The position numbers and the translations under genes were made by a program. From contig DYMG01000014.1 in the NCBI GenBank assembly GCA_020721655.1, positions 1 to 40,172 of the forward strand: a stretch of 40,172 bases of DNA, in the 5' to 3' direction. This document shows, one piece after another, positions 1-8,367 of this stretch. Under the pieces are notes generated by a model, which was not told the origin of the DNA, did no database searches, and saw only the letters and a program-made list of their open reading frames with translations. The first letter of the stretch is position 1; each line of letters begins with the position of its first letter. Origin of the DNA: Paludibacter propionicigenes. Lineage in GTDB: Bacteria; Bacteroidota; Bacteroidia; Bacteroidales; JAFGXI01.

Positions 1-121
1 AATGCTTTTTAATGGCAATTCAATCAACAGAAAATTCAATCGCTCAATTTAGGTATTATAAAATTCGTTTTTCTCTTAAAAAACAAAAACGAAAAACCCA
101 TTACTGAGAATTTCGCTTTTG

Positions 122-203
122 TACCCGAAGCCGGGATCGAACCGGCACTCCGTGAAGAACTGGTGTTTGAGACCAGCGCGTCTACCAATTCCGCCATTCG
201 GGC
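122..203 (-). tRNA. tRNA-Leu (anticodon CAA)
   Basis: The minus strand folds as a class II tRNA. The 7-bp acceptor stem is GCCCGAA (203-197) with TTCGGGT (129-123), with a G-U pair at position 1 and discriminator A at 122. The anticodon stem CTGGT/ACCAG encloses loop CTCAAAC, giving anticodon CAA, which reads UUG leucine codons. The variable region is long enough for a leucine tRNA, and the T arm carries GGTTCGATCCC. The 3' CCA is not encoded, so it must be added after transcription. A strong promoter lies about 10 nt upstream, so it is transcribed alone and away from the neighbouring acyl-CoA dehydrogenase gene. Confidence 0.97.
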
Positions 204-212
204 ATTGGTTTG

Positions 213-244
213 CAAAAGTAATTTATTAAATATTAATATGCAAA
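213..244 (-). promoter_or_regulatory. Bacteroidota-type promoter of tRNA-Leu
   Basis: On the minus strand TTTG (244-241) is followed after 20 nt by TACTTTTG (220-213), an exact match to the Bacteroidota -33/-7 pattern TTTG then TAnnTTTG. The expected start is about 4 nt downstream, a few bases before the tRNA 5' end at 203, which gives the very short leader expected for a tRNA. Confidence 0.8.
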
Positions 245-265
245 CAAAAATTGTAAAGAAAAAAA

Positions 266-296
266 TTTGAAAAACTGCTTAAAAATACTTACTTTG
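266..296 (+). promoter_or_regulatory. Probable promoter of the acyl-CoA dehydrogenase gene
   Basis: TTTG at 266-269 is followed after 19 nt by TTACTTTG at 289-296, which matches TAnnTTTG at all but one fixed position. The start would fall near 300, giving a leader of about 30 nt before the ATG at 331. It is divergent from the tRNA promoter. Confidence 0.55.
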
Positions 297-330
297 GCAC
301 CGAATAATAATAACTTAATAATTATAAACT

Positions 331-1473
331 ATGGTTAATTTTTCATTAGAACCGCATCAAGAGAAAATAAGAGAAAAATATCGCGATTTTACTGCAAAGT
401 ACATAATACCTAACTCTCGAAAATACGATCAATTAGCAGAATTTCCTTGGGAAGTGGTAAAAAAAGCCTACGACGAAGGCATTATGAACGGACTTATGTC
501 TAAAGAATACGGCGGAAATGGATTTAATTTGTTTGAAGGAGCAGTTGCTTCAGAAGAACTTGGTTATGGTTGCATTGGTACCGGAATAAGTATAGACGCA
601 AACACTTTAGCCTTAACACCACTTTATATTGCAGCATCAGAAGCTCAAAAAAAGAGATGGTTTGGACAAATTGTTGAACAAAAAGCCGTAGCAGGTTACT
701 GCTTAACAGAACCAAACGCAGGCTCTGACGTTCAAGGTATTAAAACCACAGCAATACGCAAAGGCGACAAATACATAATTAACGGACACAAACGATTTAT
801 TACCAACGCCGAAGTTTCAACAATTTTAACAGTATTTGCTTTAGTAGATCCAACCAGAGGGTCAAGAAGTTTATCGGCAATTATAGTTCCAACAAACACT
901 CCGGGTGTTGAAATTAAACCACGTTTACAAAAAATGGGACAAAAAGCATCAGTTCAAAACGAAATTATTTTTACCGATGTTGAAGTTCCCGTTGAAAACC
1001 TAATTGGCGATGAAGGCTACGGATTTATTATAGCAATGAAAACTTTCGATAGAACACGTACCGGAGTTGCTGCTTTAGCCGTAGGTGCTGCTCGTCGTGC
1101 TTTTGAAACATCTCGCGATTGGTCTAAAAAAAGAATTCAATTTGGAAAACCTATTGCTGCTCAACAAGCTGTTGCTTTTATGCTTGCCGAAATGGCTACA
1201 AAAGTGGAAACAGCTCGTTTAATGACTTGGAAAGCCGCTTGGGAATACGATACAAATGCTAAAAATCTTGGTTTAAGCTCTGCTATGGCTAAATATTGGG
1301 CTACCGATATGGCTATGGAAGTAGCTACCGATGCTGTTCAAGTAATGGCTGGCGACGGCTATTCCTACGACTATGAAGTTGAAAAAATTATGCGAGATGT
1401 TAAATTAACTCAAATTTACGAAGGTACTAACCAAGTTCAACGTTTAGTTATCTCTAAAAATATTTTAAAATAA
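331..1473 (+). CDS. Acyl-CoA dehydrogenase (short/medium-chain type)
   Basis: FAD-dependent flavoprotein expected to oxidise a short or medium acyl-CoA to the trans-2-enoyl-CoA and pass electrons to an electron-transfer flavoprotein. The 380-residue length is normal for the family. The order is N-terminal helical domain, beta domain with first signature YCLTEPNAGSDV (about residues 122-133), then C-terminal helical domain. The second signature near the end, MAGDGYSYDYEVEK followed by IYEGTNQVQR, places the catalytic base at Glu364, the position used in butyryl- and medium-chain enzymes. No etfAB or other beta-oxidation genes are adjacent, so the chain length and whether it serves oxidation or butyrate-type fermentation cannot be told here. 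A promoter precedes it and a strong hairpin follows. The family is certain; the substrate is not. Confidence 0.93.
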   Translation: MVNFSLEPHQEKIREKYRDFTAKYIIPNSRKYDQLAEFPWEVVKKAYDEGIMNGLMSKEYGGNGFNLFEGAVASEELGYGCIGTGISIDANTLALTPLYIAASEAQKKRWFGQIVEQKAVAGYCLTEPNAGSDVQGIKTTAIRKGDKYIINGHKRFITNAEVSTILTVFALVDPTRGSRSLSAIIVPTNTPGVEIKPRLQKMGQKASVQNEIIFTDVEVPVENLIGDEGYGFIIAMKTFDRTRTGVAALAVGAARRAFETSRDWSKKRIQFGKPIAAQQAVAFMLAEMATKVETARLMTWKAAWEYDTNAKNLGLSSAMAKYWATDMAMEVATDAVQVMAGDGYSYDYEVEKIMRDVKLTQIYEGTNQVQRLVISKNILK

Positions 1474-1492
1474 CCCTCATTTAACTGAAAAT

Positions 1493-1530
1493 AAAAAAAA
1501 GAGAAAATGATTAATTTTCTCTTTTTTTTA
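1493..1530 (+). terminator. Rho-independent terminator after acyl-CoA dehydrogenase
   Basis: The stem GAGAAAAT (1501-1508)/ATTTTCTC (1514-1521) with 5-nt loop is extended by eight A on the left (1493-1500) and eight T on the right (1522-1529). The symmetric A and T tracts would let it act in both directions. Confidence 0.8.
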
Positions 1531-1548
1531 TTTTTAAATTATAATCTA

Positions 1549-1656
1549 AAATCCGTAAGTCTATACTTATATGTCTAAAATTAAGCCATGTAAAAACACC
1601 TGACTGGTTTGCAGGTGTTTTTACATGCAACCATTTATGAAAAGACTTACGGATTT
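1549..1656. repeat. Nested inverted-repeat element (14-bp outer, 16-bp inner stem)
   Basis: Outer arms AAATCCGTAAGTCT (1549-1562) and AGACTTACGGATTT (1643-1656) are perfect reverse complements 80 nt apart. Inside them is a second perfect stem, CATGTAAAAACACCTG (1587-1602)/CAGGTGTTTTTACATG (1612-1627), with a 9-nt loop. The inner hairpin alone could be a terminator (CACCTG stem with flanking A and T runs). The outer arms are not explained by that. The space between a terminated gene and an unrelated kinase gene could hold a small palindromic mobile relic, a structured RNA, or a two-stage terminator. No open reading frame lies in it. Confidence 0.75.
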
Positions 1657-1736
1657 AAGGTATAACTTAAAAACTTATTTGAAAACACATTAAATTTTAA
1701 GTTAATTATTTATACATTAGCGTTTTTATTTGCAAA

Positions 1737-3602
1737 ATGTTTAAAAATTTCAACAATTTTATTGAAAGTTCAATTAACCTAATAACAGGTTCGGCTGAAA
1801 AATTTACATTAAAGCATAGAATATTTAATGCCGCCTGCCTTTCTACAACAATAGTTGCAATTGCCGGCACAATAATAAACATTTACCTAAATTTAAATAT
1901 TTACATTATAATTTTAACAAGTTTTTTCTCCCTATTTTTAACTACTATTTATTACATATCATTCAAATACAAAACATATAAACAACTAACATCAATATAT
2001 TTAATTTTAGTTTTAGCAGCCATAATTGCGCTATGGTTTATAAATGCAGGTTCCAAAGGACCTACAGGATTTTCATTTATTATTATAATATTTATTTTCA
2101 ACACAATTTTAGAAGGTAAAAAACAAATATTTACAAATGTTTTAATAATTTCAACATACGTTTTTCTTATATTAACTGAATATTATTATCCAAATTTAAT
2201 AATACCATATTCCACCGAAAAAGAGCGTTTTATAGACTACAACTACACCATATTTTTTTACTTAGTAGTTATGTCAATTTTATCAATATTATTTTTTAAA
2301 TCGTTTTACGACGATAAAAAAATAACAGAAACCCAACGAGATGAAATACTAGAAAAAAATCACGAAATTGAACTAACACAAGCCGAACTACTTAACCACA
2401 AAGACCATTTAGAAGAAATAGTACAACAACGCACAATAGCATTAGAGAACTCGAACAACAACCTAATAATTGCCAAAAACAAAGCTGAAAATAGCGACAA
2501 GCTAAAAACAGCCTTTTTAGCAAATATGAGCCACGAAATTCGCACTCCAATGAACGCTATTATTGGACTATCGCAACTTATGAAAATAAAAAAAATAGAC
2601 GAAAACACAAAAGCCGAATATATTGATACCATTATAAACAAAGGACACTTACTACTAAATATTATTAATGATATTATTGATGTTGCAAAAATAGAAGCAA
2701 ACGAATTACAAATAAAAACAGAACAAACGAACTTAGAATTACTTTTAAAAGATATTTTCTTAACCTTTGAAAACAATCTTAAACTTACAAATTCTGAAAT
2801 TAAATTTTCGCTTGAATTAGACCGAGAACACCATAATTTATACATTTTAACCGACGAACTTCGTTTAAAACAAATTCTAATAAATTTAATTGAAAATGCC
2901 AGAAAATTTACAAAAACTGGAAGCATAAAATTTGGCGTTAAAACAGAAGAAAACTTTTTAAGATTTTTTGTTGCCGACACAGGAATTGGAATGCCAAAAG
3001 ACAAACAAAACTTTATTTTCGACAGGTTTAGACAAATTGACGAAAAAAACACAAAAGAACACTCTGGAACAGGCTTAGGATTAACAATATCAAAAAAAAT
3101 CACAGAACTACTCGGTGGACAAATTTGGGTAGAATCTGAGATAAATAAAGGCTCAACTTTCTATTTTACAGTACCTTTTATAAAATGCGAAAACAACAAC
3201 ATTTTAGACACGGACAACGAAAACGTAACTTATAATTGGTCAACAAAATCAATTTTAATAGCCGAAGACGATTATTTTAATTTCGTAATTTTATCGGAAT
3301 TACTTGAAAAATCGGAAATTATTATTACACGAGCCGTAAACGGACAAGAATTGCTAAACTTTATTGAAGAAGGTTTGCAATTCGACTTAATTTTACTTGA
3401 CATACAAATGCCAATAATAAATGGATTTGAGGTGTGCCAAATTTTAAAAGACAAGTTAAACACAATACCAATAATTGCTCAAACAGCTTTTGTTTTCTCC
3501 GATGAAAGAGAAAAACTAACAAAACTTGGTTGTTCCGATATAATTACAAAACCTATCGATTTCGACCTTTTTTTAAACACCTTAGCAAAATATTTAAATT
3601 AG
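1737..3602 (+). CDS. Membrane-bound hybrid histidine kinase with receiver domain
   Basis: Sensor kinase, 621 residues. About six hydrophobic segments between residues 31 and 187 form the membrane part, with no large periplasmic loop, so it may sense a membrane or intracellular signal. A coiled coil (about 198-255) leads into the HisKA domain with phospho-acceptor His266 in SHEIRTP. The HATPase domain has the N box around Asn387, DTGIGM at Asp414 and the GTGLGL lid at 444-449. A C-terminal receiver (about 503-621) has acidic Glu510/Asp511/Asp512, phospho-acceptor Asp555 and Lys605. All catalytic residues are present. No output domain or partner regulator is adjacent, so the phosphorelay target is unknown. 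Its stop codon overlaps the end of the convergent exporter operon by 4 bases. Confidence 0.92.
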   Translation: MFKNFNNFIESSINLITGSAEKFTLKHRIFNAACLSTTIVAIAGTIINIYLNLNIYIIILTSFFSLFLTTIYYISFKYKTYKQLTSIYLILVLAAIIALWFINAGSKGPTGFSFIIIIFIFNTILEGKKQIFTNVLIISTYVFLILTEYYYPNLIIPYSTEKERFIDYNYTIFFYLVVMSILSILFFKSFYDDKKITETQRDEILEKNHEIELTQAELLNHKDHLEEIVQQRTIALENSNNNLIIAKNKAENSDKLKTAFLANMSHEIRTPMNAIIGLSQLMKIKKIDENTKAEYIDTIINKGHLLLNIINDIIDVAKIEANELQIKTEQTNLELLLKDIFLTFENNLKLTNSEIKFSLELDREHHNLYILTDELRLKQILINLIENARKFTKTGSIKFGVKTEENFLRFFVADTGIGMPKDKQNFIFDRFRQIDEKNTKEHSGTGLGLTISKKITELLGGQIWVESEINKGSTFYFTVPFIKCENNNILDTDNENVTYNWSTKSILIAEDDYFNFVILSELLEKSEIIITRAVNGQELLNFIEEGLQFDLILLDIQMPIINGFEVCQILKDKLNTIPIIAQTAFVFSDEREKLTKLGCSDIITKPIDFDLFLNTLAKYLN

Positions 3603-4708
3603 CTAACTTTTCTGTACCTCCAAAAAGCCAAACTCAATGTAGCTATTGAATAAACTACAATTACAACAATTTCGTTATAAACATCAAAAATATTAGACCC
3701 TTTTAACATAACTTGCCTCATAAATTTTATAAAATACTTAATCGGATTTATATAATTTATAATCTTAGCCCATTGCGGAATGCTTTCTACCGGCGTAAAC
3801 AAACCGCTAAGCATAATAAAAATAACCATAAAAAACCAAGCAATAAACATAGCCTGCTGCTGAGTATCTGACACAGTGCTTATTAGCAATCCTAAGCCCA
3901 AAACAGACAACAAATATATTGCTGAAACGCTAAAAATTAAAAATATGTTACCCTGAATTTCTATATTAAAAACAAACCTCGAAAGTAACAATCCAACTAT
4001 CAAATCGAACATTGCAATTATCCAAAAAGGCGATAATTTACCAATAATAAATTCATATTTCTTTATTGGAGTTACGTTTATTTGTTCAATTGTTCCAATT
4101 TCTTTTTCACGAACAATGTTCATACCCGACAAAAAAGCCCCAATCATTGTAACTAATAAAACCAATATTCCGGGTACCATATAACGCTTGTAATCTAACT
4201 CTTGATTATACCAATATTGATAACTTGAATTTATGCCATAATTTGCAATATTTGGGTTAATTTTGGCTATTATATTGCTATTATAACTCATTATTATTGA
4301 TATTGCATAGTACGACATTAAATTTGCAGAACTACCATTTACTGCATCTGTAATTATTTGAATTTCAGAACTATTACCACTACTCAAATTTTTTCCAAAA
4401 TTATTTGGAATATATATAATCTGGCTTATTTTCTCGCGTTTTAGCATAACTTCTAAATCTTTAATATTTGTACTATATGCTTTTAGGTTAAAAAATGTTG
4501 AGCCTTTAAATTTATTTATAAGCTCGCTTGATTGTTGACTTTGGTCTATATTTAAAATTCCTAAATTAATATTCTTAACTTCAAATGTTGCGGTATAAGA
4601 AAGTATCAACAATTGAATTACAGGAATTGCAAAAATTATAGGAAGCATCATTTTATCTCTAAAAATTTGCTTAAATTCTTTTTCAATAATAAAAAGTATT
4701 GTTCTCAT
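3599..4708 (-). CDS. ABC-2 type permease, YbhR/YbhS-like (second)
   Basis: Membrane subunit of an ABC exporter, 369 residues, last gene of the seven-gene operon starting at 10250. It has one N-terminal membrane segment (about 23-41), a large extracytoplasmic domain (about 42-175), then five segments. The ABC-2 coupling region EKEIGTIEQINVTPIKKYEF (about 201-220) and the family motif GLFTPVESIP (about 302-311) are clear. Its ATG follows directly on the stop of the upstream paralogous permease, indicating translational coupling. With that paralogue it should form a heterodimeric channel partner for the two ATPases. The substrate cannot be read from sequence; characterised relatives export drugs, bile salts or cations. 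Confidence 0.9.
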   Translation of the reverse strand: MRTILFIIEKEFKQIFRDKMMLPIIFAIPVIQLLILSYTATFEVKNINLGILNIDQSQQSSELINKFKGSTFFNLKAYSTNIKDLEVMLKREKISQIIYIPNNFGKNLSSGNSSEIQIITDAVNGSSANLMSYYAISIIMSYNSNIIAKINPNIANYGINSSYQYWYNQELDYKRYMVPGILVLLVTMIGAFLSGMNIVREKEIGTIEQINVTPIKKYEFIIGKLSPFWIIAMFDLIVGLLLSRFVFNIEIQGNIFLIFSVSAIYLLSVLGLGLLISTVSDTQQQAMFIAWFFMVIFIMLSGLFTPVESIPQWAKIINYINPIKYFIKFMRQVMLKGSNIFDVYNEIVVIVVYSIATLSLAFWRYRKVS

Positions 4709-5803
4709 TTACAATCTAATTTTAAATTTCTTGATACTCAACACTATAAAAAACACGGTAAAAGAAATTAGAATTAATGTTTCCTTCCAAACATCTATAA
4801 ACGAGCCTTGTTTTAACATTATTGATTTTACAATTATAATAAACCATTTTGATGGCATTATATTACTTAAAATTTGAAGAATTTGGGGCATATTTTCGAT
4901 AGGAAAAATAAACCCAGAGAGCAAAATAGTTGGCAACAAAAGTGCAAACATTGATAATAACATTGCCGTTTGTTGCGAATTACTTACTGTTGAAATAAAA
5001 ATTCCCAAAGCAAGCGACATCACAATATACAAAACTGCTTCTACTAAAAGCAGAAACATATTTCCGTCCATTGGCATTCCAAAAACCCAAAAAGAGAGAA
5101 TTAGAATAACCATAAAATTTATGAACGATAGCAAAACATAAGGCAAAACTTTTCCAACAATTATTTGAATTGGTTTTATTGGCGAAACCAAAAGAATTTC
5201 CATTGTTCCAAGTTCTTTTTCTCGTGCTATTGAAATAGAAGTCATCATTGCAGAAACAAGCATTAAAATTATTGTAATTATTCCAGGAACAAACATAAAT
5301 ACGCTTTTTAGTTCTGAGTTGTATTTAAATTCAATTTGTGGTATAACTATTCCTTTTAGCGAATTTTCGGTTACAATTGTTTGTTGAAAATTATCGACAA
5401 TAGCTTTTGTGTAATTTACAAGCATATTTGCGGTGTTTGGGTCTGAAGCATCGGCAATTATTTGCAAATTTGCAGTTCCTTTTTTTATAAAATTTTCGGT
5501 AAAATTTGATTCAAAAACAATAACTTCCTTTACTATTCCTTTTTCAAATATTTTTGTTATTTCGCTTTCAGAATTTAGGTTTTGGTCTAAAATAAAATAG
5601 TCTGACGAGTTTATTTTATCTACTATTTTTTTTGAATATTCGTCTTTCGATTTATCTAAAACAGCAAAATGAACATCGTTTAAATCCATTGTTAGGGCAA
5701 ATCCGAAAAGTAGAACTTGTGCTATTGGAATACCAAATAGTATTACCATTGAGCGATAATCTCTAAAAATTTGCTTAAATTCTTTTATTATAAAGTCTTT
5801 CAT
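4709..5803 (-). CDS. ABC-2 type permease, YbhS/YbhR-like (first)
   Basis: Membrane subunit, 364 residues, paralogous to the next permease with the same layout: one N-terminal segment (about 18-38), an extracytoplasmic domain to about 165, then five segments. The coupling motif REKELGTMEILLVSPIKPIQ starts at about 194, and GFIFPIENMP corresponds to the conserved ABC-2 motif before the last segment. It lies 10 nt after the second ATPase gene. The divergence between the two permeases suggests a heterodimer rather than two independent transporters. The product acts in the inner membrane beneath the adaptor and TolC-like channel encoded upstream. Confidence 0.9.
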   Translation of the reverse strand: MKDFIIKEFKQIFRDYRSMVILFGIPIAQVLLFGFALTMDLNDVHFAVLDKSKDEYSKKIVDKINSSDYFILDQNLNSESEITKIFEKGIVKEVIVFESNFTENFIKKGTANLQIIADASDPNTANMLVNYTKAIVDNFQQTIVTENSLKGIVIPQIEFKYNSELKSVFMFVPGIITIILMLVSAMMTSISIAREKELGTMEILLVSPIKPIQIIVGKVLPYVLLSFINFMVILILSFWVFGMPMDGNMFLLLVEAVLYIVMSLALGIFISTVSNSQQTAMLLSMFALLLPTILLSGFIFPIENMPQILQILSNIMPSKWFIIIVKSIMLKQGSFIDVWKETLILISFTVFFIVLSIKKFKIRL

Positions 5804-5813
5804 TCTTCAAATT

Positions 5814-6551
5814 TTAGTCTATTCGTGTTGCTTTTCTGGCTAACTGTATAAAAACATTTTCCATATTATTGGAGTTAAAAGTTTTTTTCAAATTTGCGGG
5901 AGTATCTAAAGCTTCAATTTTGCCATCGACCATAATAGAAATTCGGTTACAATATTCGGCTTCGTCCATATAATGAGTTGTAACAAAAATAGTTGTGCCT
6001 TTGTTTGCTTCATTGTAAATCATATCCCAAAATTGACGACGTGTAATTGGGTCGACACCGCTTGTGGGTTCGTCTAAAAACACAATTTTAGGTTCGTGAA
6101 TTACAGAAACCATAAATGCTAATTTTTGTTTAATTCCTAAAGGCAATTCAGCAACCATTTTTTTAGTATATTGCTCTAAATTAAGAGCTTCAATATATTT
6201 AATAGTTTTTTCTTTTATTTTTTTTAATGATAATCCGTAAATTCCACCATAAAATTTAATATTTTCGGCAATAGTTAAATCGTCGTAAAGGCTAAATTTT
6301 TGGCTCATATAGCCTATGTTTTTTTTTATTTTTTCGCGTTCTGTATAAATATTAAATCCTGCAATATTTAGTTCTCCAGAAGTTGGTGTTGATAATCCGC
6401 AAAGGATTTTAATTGCAGTAGTTTTTCCGGCACCATTTGCACCTAAAAAACCGAAAATTTCGCCTTTTTTAACTTCAAATGTTAAATTATCGTTAGCAAC
6501 GAAATTGCCAAATTTTTTTACTAAATTTTTAACCTCAACTACTGTTTCCAT
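5814..6551 (-). CDS. ABC exporter ATPase with degenerate signature (YbhF C-half-like)
   Basis: Cytoplasmic ATPase, 245 residues. Walker A is GANGAGKTT (37-45), Walker B IVFLDE (156-161) and the switch histidine is His193. The signature, normally LSGGQ, is LPLGIKQ (136-142). This LPLG form is what the C-terminal half of the fused double ATPase YbhF typically carries. Here that half is a separate gene, directly following the stop of the other ATPase gene. It should pair with that protein (6552-7460), whose signature is canonical. Substrate unknown. Confidence 0.92.
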   Translation of the reverse strand: METVVEVKNLVKKFGNFVANDNLTFEVKKGEIFGFLGANGAGKTTAIKILCGLSTPTSGELNIAGFNIYTEREKIKKNIGYMSQKFSLYDDLTIAENIKFYGGIYGLSLKKIKEKTIKYIEALNLEQYTKKMVAELPLGIKQKLAFMVSVIHEPKIVFLDEPTSGVDPITRRQFWDMIYNEANKGTTIFVTTHYMDEAEYCNRISIMVDGKIEALDTPANLKKTFNSNNMENVFIQLARKATRID

Positions 6552-7460
6552 TTATTTAGTCATTAGTTCCATAAAACAGTCTTCAATGCTTGGTTGTATT
6601 TGTAATATTTCAAAATTTTTGAAGTTTTTGGCATTAATTTCCGAAATAAAATTCATTTTACATTCTTCGCTTTTGGCAACCCAGTGTATAGTTTCGCCAA
6701 ATAAATATGCCGAATGTGTATTTTTGTTGGTTTGCGATTCTATGTTTAACTCATACATATTATCGCATTTTAATGCAAACAATTTGTGCGAAAATGAATT
6801 TACTATATTTTGTGGAGTGTTTATGTCTAAAATTTCGCCTTTTTGTATAAGTGCAACCCTATCGCATTGTGCGGCTTCGTCCATATATGGAGTTGACACA
6901 ACTATTGTTAATTCGTTAGATTTTAGATGCTTAAGCATTTCCCAAAATTCTTTTCGCGAAACTGCATCAACACCTGTGGTTGGCTCATCTAAAAACAAAA
7001 CATTTGGTTTATGAATAAGTGCACAACTTAGTGCAAGTTTTTGTTTCATTCCGCCCGAAAGTTTGCCTGCACGCCGATTTTTAAATGGTTCTATTTGTTT
7101 GTAAATAGGCTCTATTAAATGGTAATTTTCTTTTATACTTGTTTTAAAAACGCCTGCAAAAAATTTTAAGTTTTCTTCTACGGTTAAATCCTGATAAAGC
7201 GAAAACCTGCCGGGCATATAACCTAATTTGTTTCGTAGCAATTTATAATCGCTTACTACATTGTCTCCGTCAACAATTGCAGTGCCTGTATCGGGAATTA
7301 TTAGCGATGTAAGTATGCGAAACAATGTAGTTTTGCCGGCACCATCTGGTCCTATAAACCCGAAAATTTCGCCCTTGTTTATTTCGCAATTAATTGAATT
7401 TAAGGCAATTGTCGCATTAAATTTTTTTGAAATATTTGATATTTTAACACTTAAATTCAT
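6552..7460 (-). CDS. ABC exporter ATPase with degenerate H-loop (YbhF N-half-like)
   Basis: Cytoplasmic ATPase, 302 residues. Walker A is GPDGAGKTT (37-45), the signature is canonical LSGGMKQ (134-140) and Walker B is VLFLDE (154-159). The H-loop reads STPYMDEA, with proline (Pro191) where the catalytic histidine normally stands. The GPDGAGKTT form and the STPYMDEA stretch resemble the N-terminal half of YbhF-type double ATPases. About 60 residues extend past the core and may contact the partner. It sits 8 nt after the adaptor gene and its stop touches the start of the next ATPase gene, so equal synthesis of the two halves is likely. Confidence 0.92.
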   Translation of the reverse strand: MNLSVKISNISKKFNATIALNSINCEINKGEIFGFIGPDGAGKTTLFRILTSLIIPDTGTAIVDGDNVVSDYKLLRNKLGYMPGRFSLYQDLTVEENLKFFAGVFKTSIKENYHLIEPIYKQIEPFKNRRAGKLSGGMKQKLALSCALIHKPNVLFLDEPTTGVDAVSRKEFWEMLKHLKSNELTIVVSTPYMDEAAQCDRVALIQKGEILDINTPQNIVNSFSHKLFALKCDNMYELNIESQTNKNTHSAYLFGETIHWVAKSEECKMNFISEINAKNFKNFEILQIQPSIEDCFMELMTK

Positions 7461-7468
7461 AATCTTGT

Positions 7469-8356
7469 TTATTTGTTGTTATTAAAAACAACTTCGGCAG
7501 GCATTCCAATTTTTATGTTTCCGGTGTTTTTCACTTTTATTTTTATTGCATAAACTAAATTTACTCGTTCTTCTTTTGTTTGAATTGTTTTTGGTGTAAA
7601 TTCGGCACTTTCTGAAATCCACACTATTGTTCCTTCAATTGGCTGTAATTCTCCATTTTTGCCATCAATAAGTACTTTAACTTTTTCGCCCAATTCTACA
7701 CTACTTAACTTATTACCTGAAATATACGCTTTTAATTTCAGAAAAGATAAATCGGCTATACTGTAAAGTGGTTTTCCGGGCGTTGTGTTTTCTCCTTTCA
7801 TACTTAATTTCGATAGAACACTACCTGCTATTGGGTTTTTAATTGTGCATTTACTAATGTTTAATTCAATTTGTTTTTGCTGTTCTTTTAATATTTCAAC
7901 CTGTTGAGTTATTGTATTTTTTTTCGATTCGGTTGCAATTATTTGTTTTTTTGCAACTTTATATTGTCCTGTAATATCGTCGAATTGTTGCTGTGTTGCT
8001 GCGTTTTGCAGTAGTAATGTTTCAATTCTTTTTTTATTTACTTCTACATTTTCTAATTGCTGTAGTTGTAGTTGTAGTTGTGCGTTTAATTCGCCAAAAT
8101 TTGCCAATATTGAGTTAATTTGCGACTTAATTTGAAGTTTTTTATAGTATAAATCTAATGTATCTATTTGTGCAACTATTTTGTTTTCAGACAACAAATC
8201 GCCTTCTTCAATGTTAAAATAGAGAATTTTACCTCCAATTTCAGACGAAACTGTTGTTTTATCGGCTTCAAAATTTCCGTAAGCATCAGATTTTTTTTCA
8301 GCGTTGTTGCAACTTACAATAAGTATTGTTGCAAAAATTATTAATGATGTTTTCAT
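7469..8356 (-). CDS. Lipoprotein membrane-fusion adaptor (HlyD/YbhG family)
   Basis: Periplasmic adaptor, 295 residues, linking the ABC-2 permeases to the TolC-like channel. A lipoprotein signal peptide ends in ILIVSC with lipidated Cys16. Next come a lipoyl-like half (GGKILYFNIEEGDLL), a long coiled-coil hairpin (about 65-165), the second lipoyl half (IKNPIAGSVLSKLSMKGE) and a beta-barrel domain. Characterised HlyD/YbhG proteins have similar order. Lipid anchoring instead of a membrane helix is common in Bacteroidota adaptors. It is the third gene of the operon, between channel and ATPases. Confidence 0.92.
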   Translation of the reverse strand: MKTSLIIFATILIVSCNNAEKKSDAYGNFEADKTTVSSEIGGKILYFNIEEGDLLSENKIVAQIDTLDLYYKKLQIKSQINSILANFGELNAQLQLQLQQLENVEVNKKRIETLLLQNAATQQQFDDITGQYKVAKKQIIATESKKNTITQQVEILKEQQKQIELNISKCTIKNPIAGSVLSKLSMKGENTTPGKPLYSIADLSFLKLKAYISGNKLSSVELGEKVKVLIDGKNGELQPIEGTIVWISESAEFTPKTIQTKEERVNLVYAIKIKVKNTGNIKIGMPAEVVFNNNK

Positions 8357-8367
8357 AGTTTAAAGTT

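Noticed and set aside
64-93. Hairpin TTCGTTTTT/AAAAACGAA downstream of the tRNA
   Set aside because: The 9-bp stem is perfect but is almost all A/T and is not followed by a clear T tract at the expected place; it could be the tRNA terminator but I could not support that firmly.
2360-3103. 247-codon open frame on the minus strand inside the histidine kinase gene
   Set aside because: It is the antisense of a well-supported kinase, is rich in Ser/Phe/Ile as expected of a shadow frame, and has no recognisable domain.
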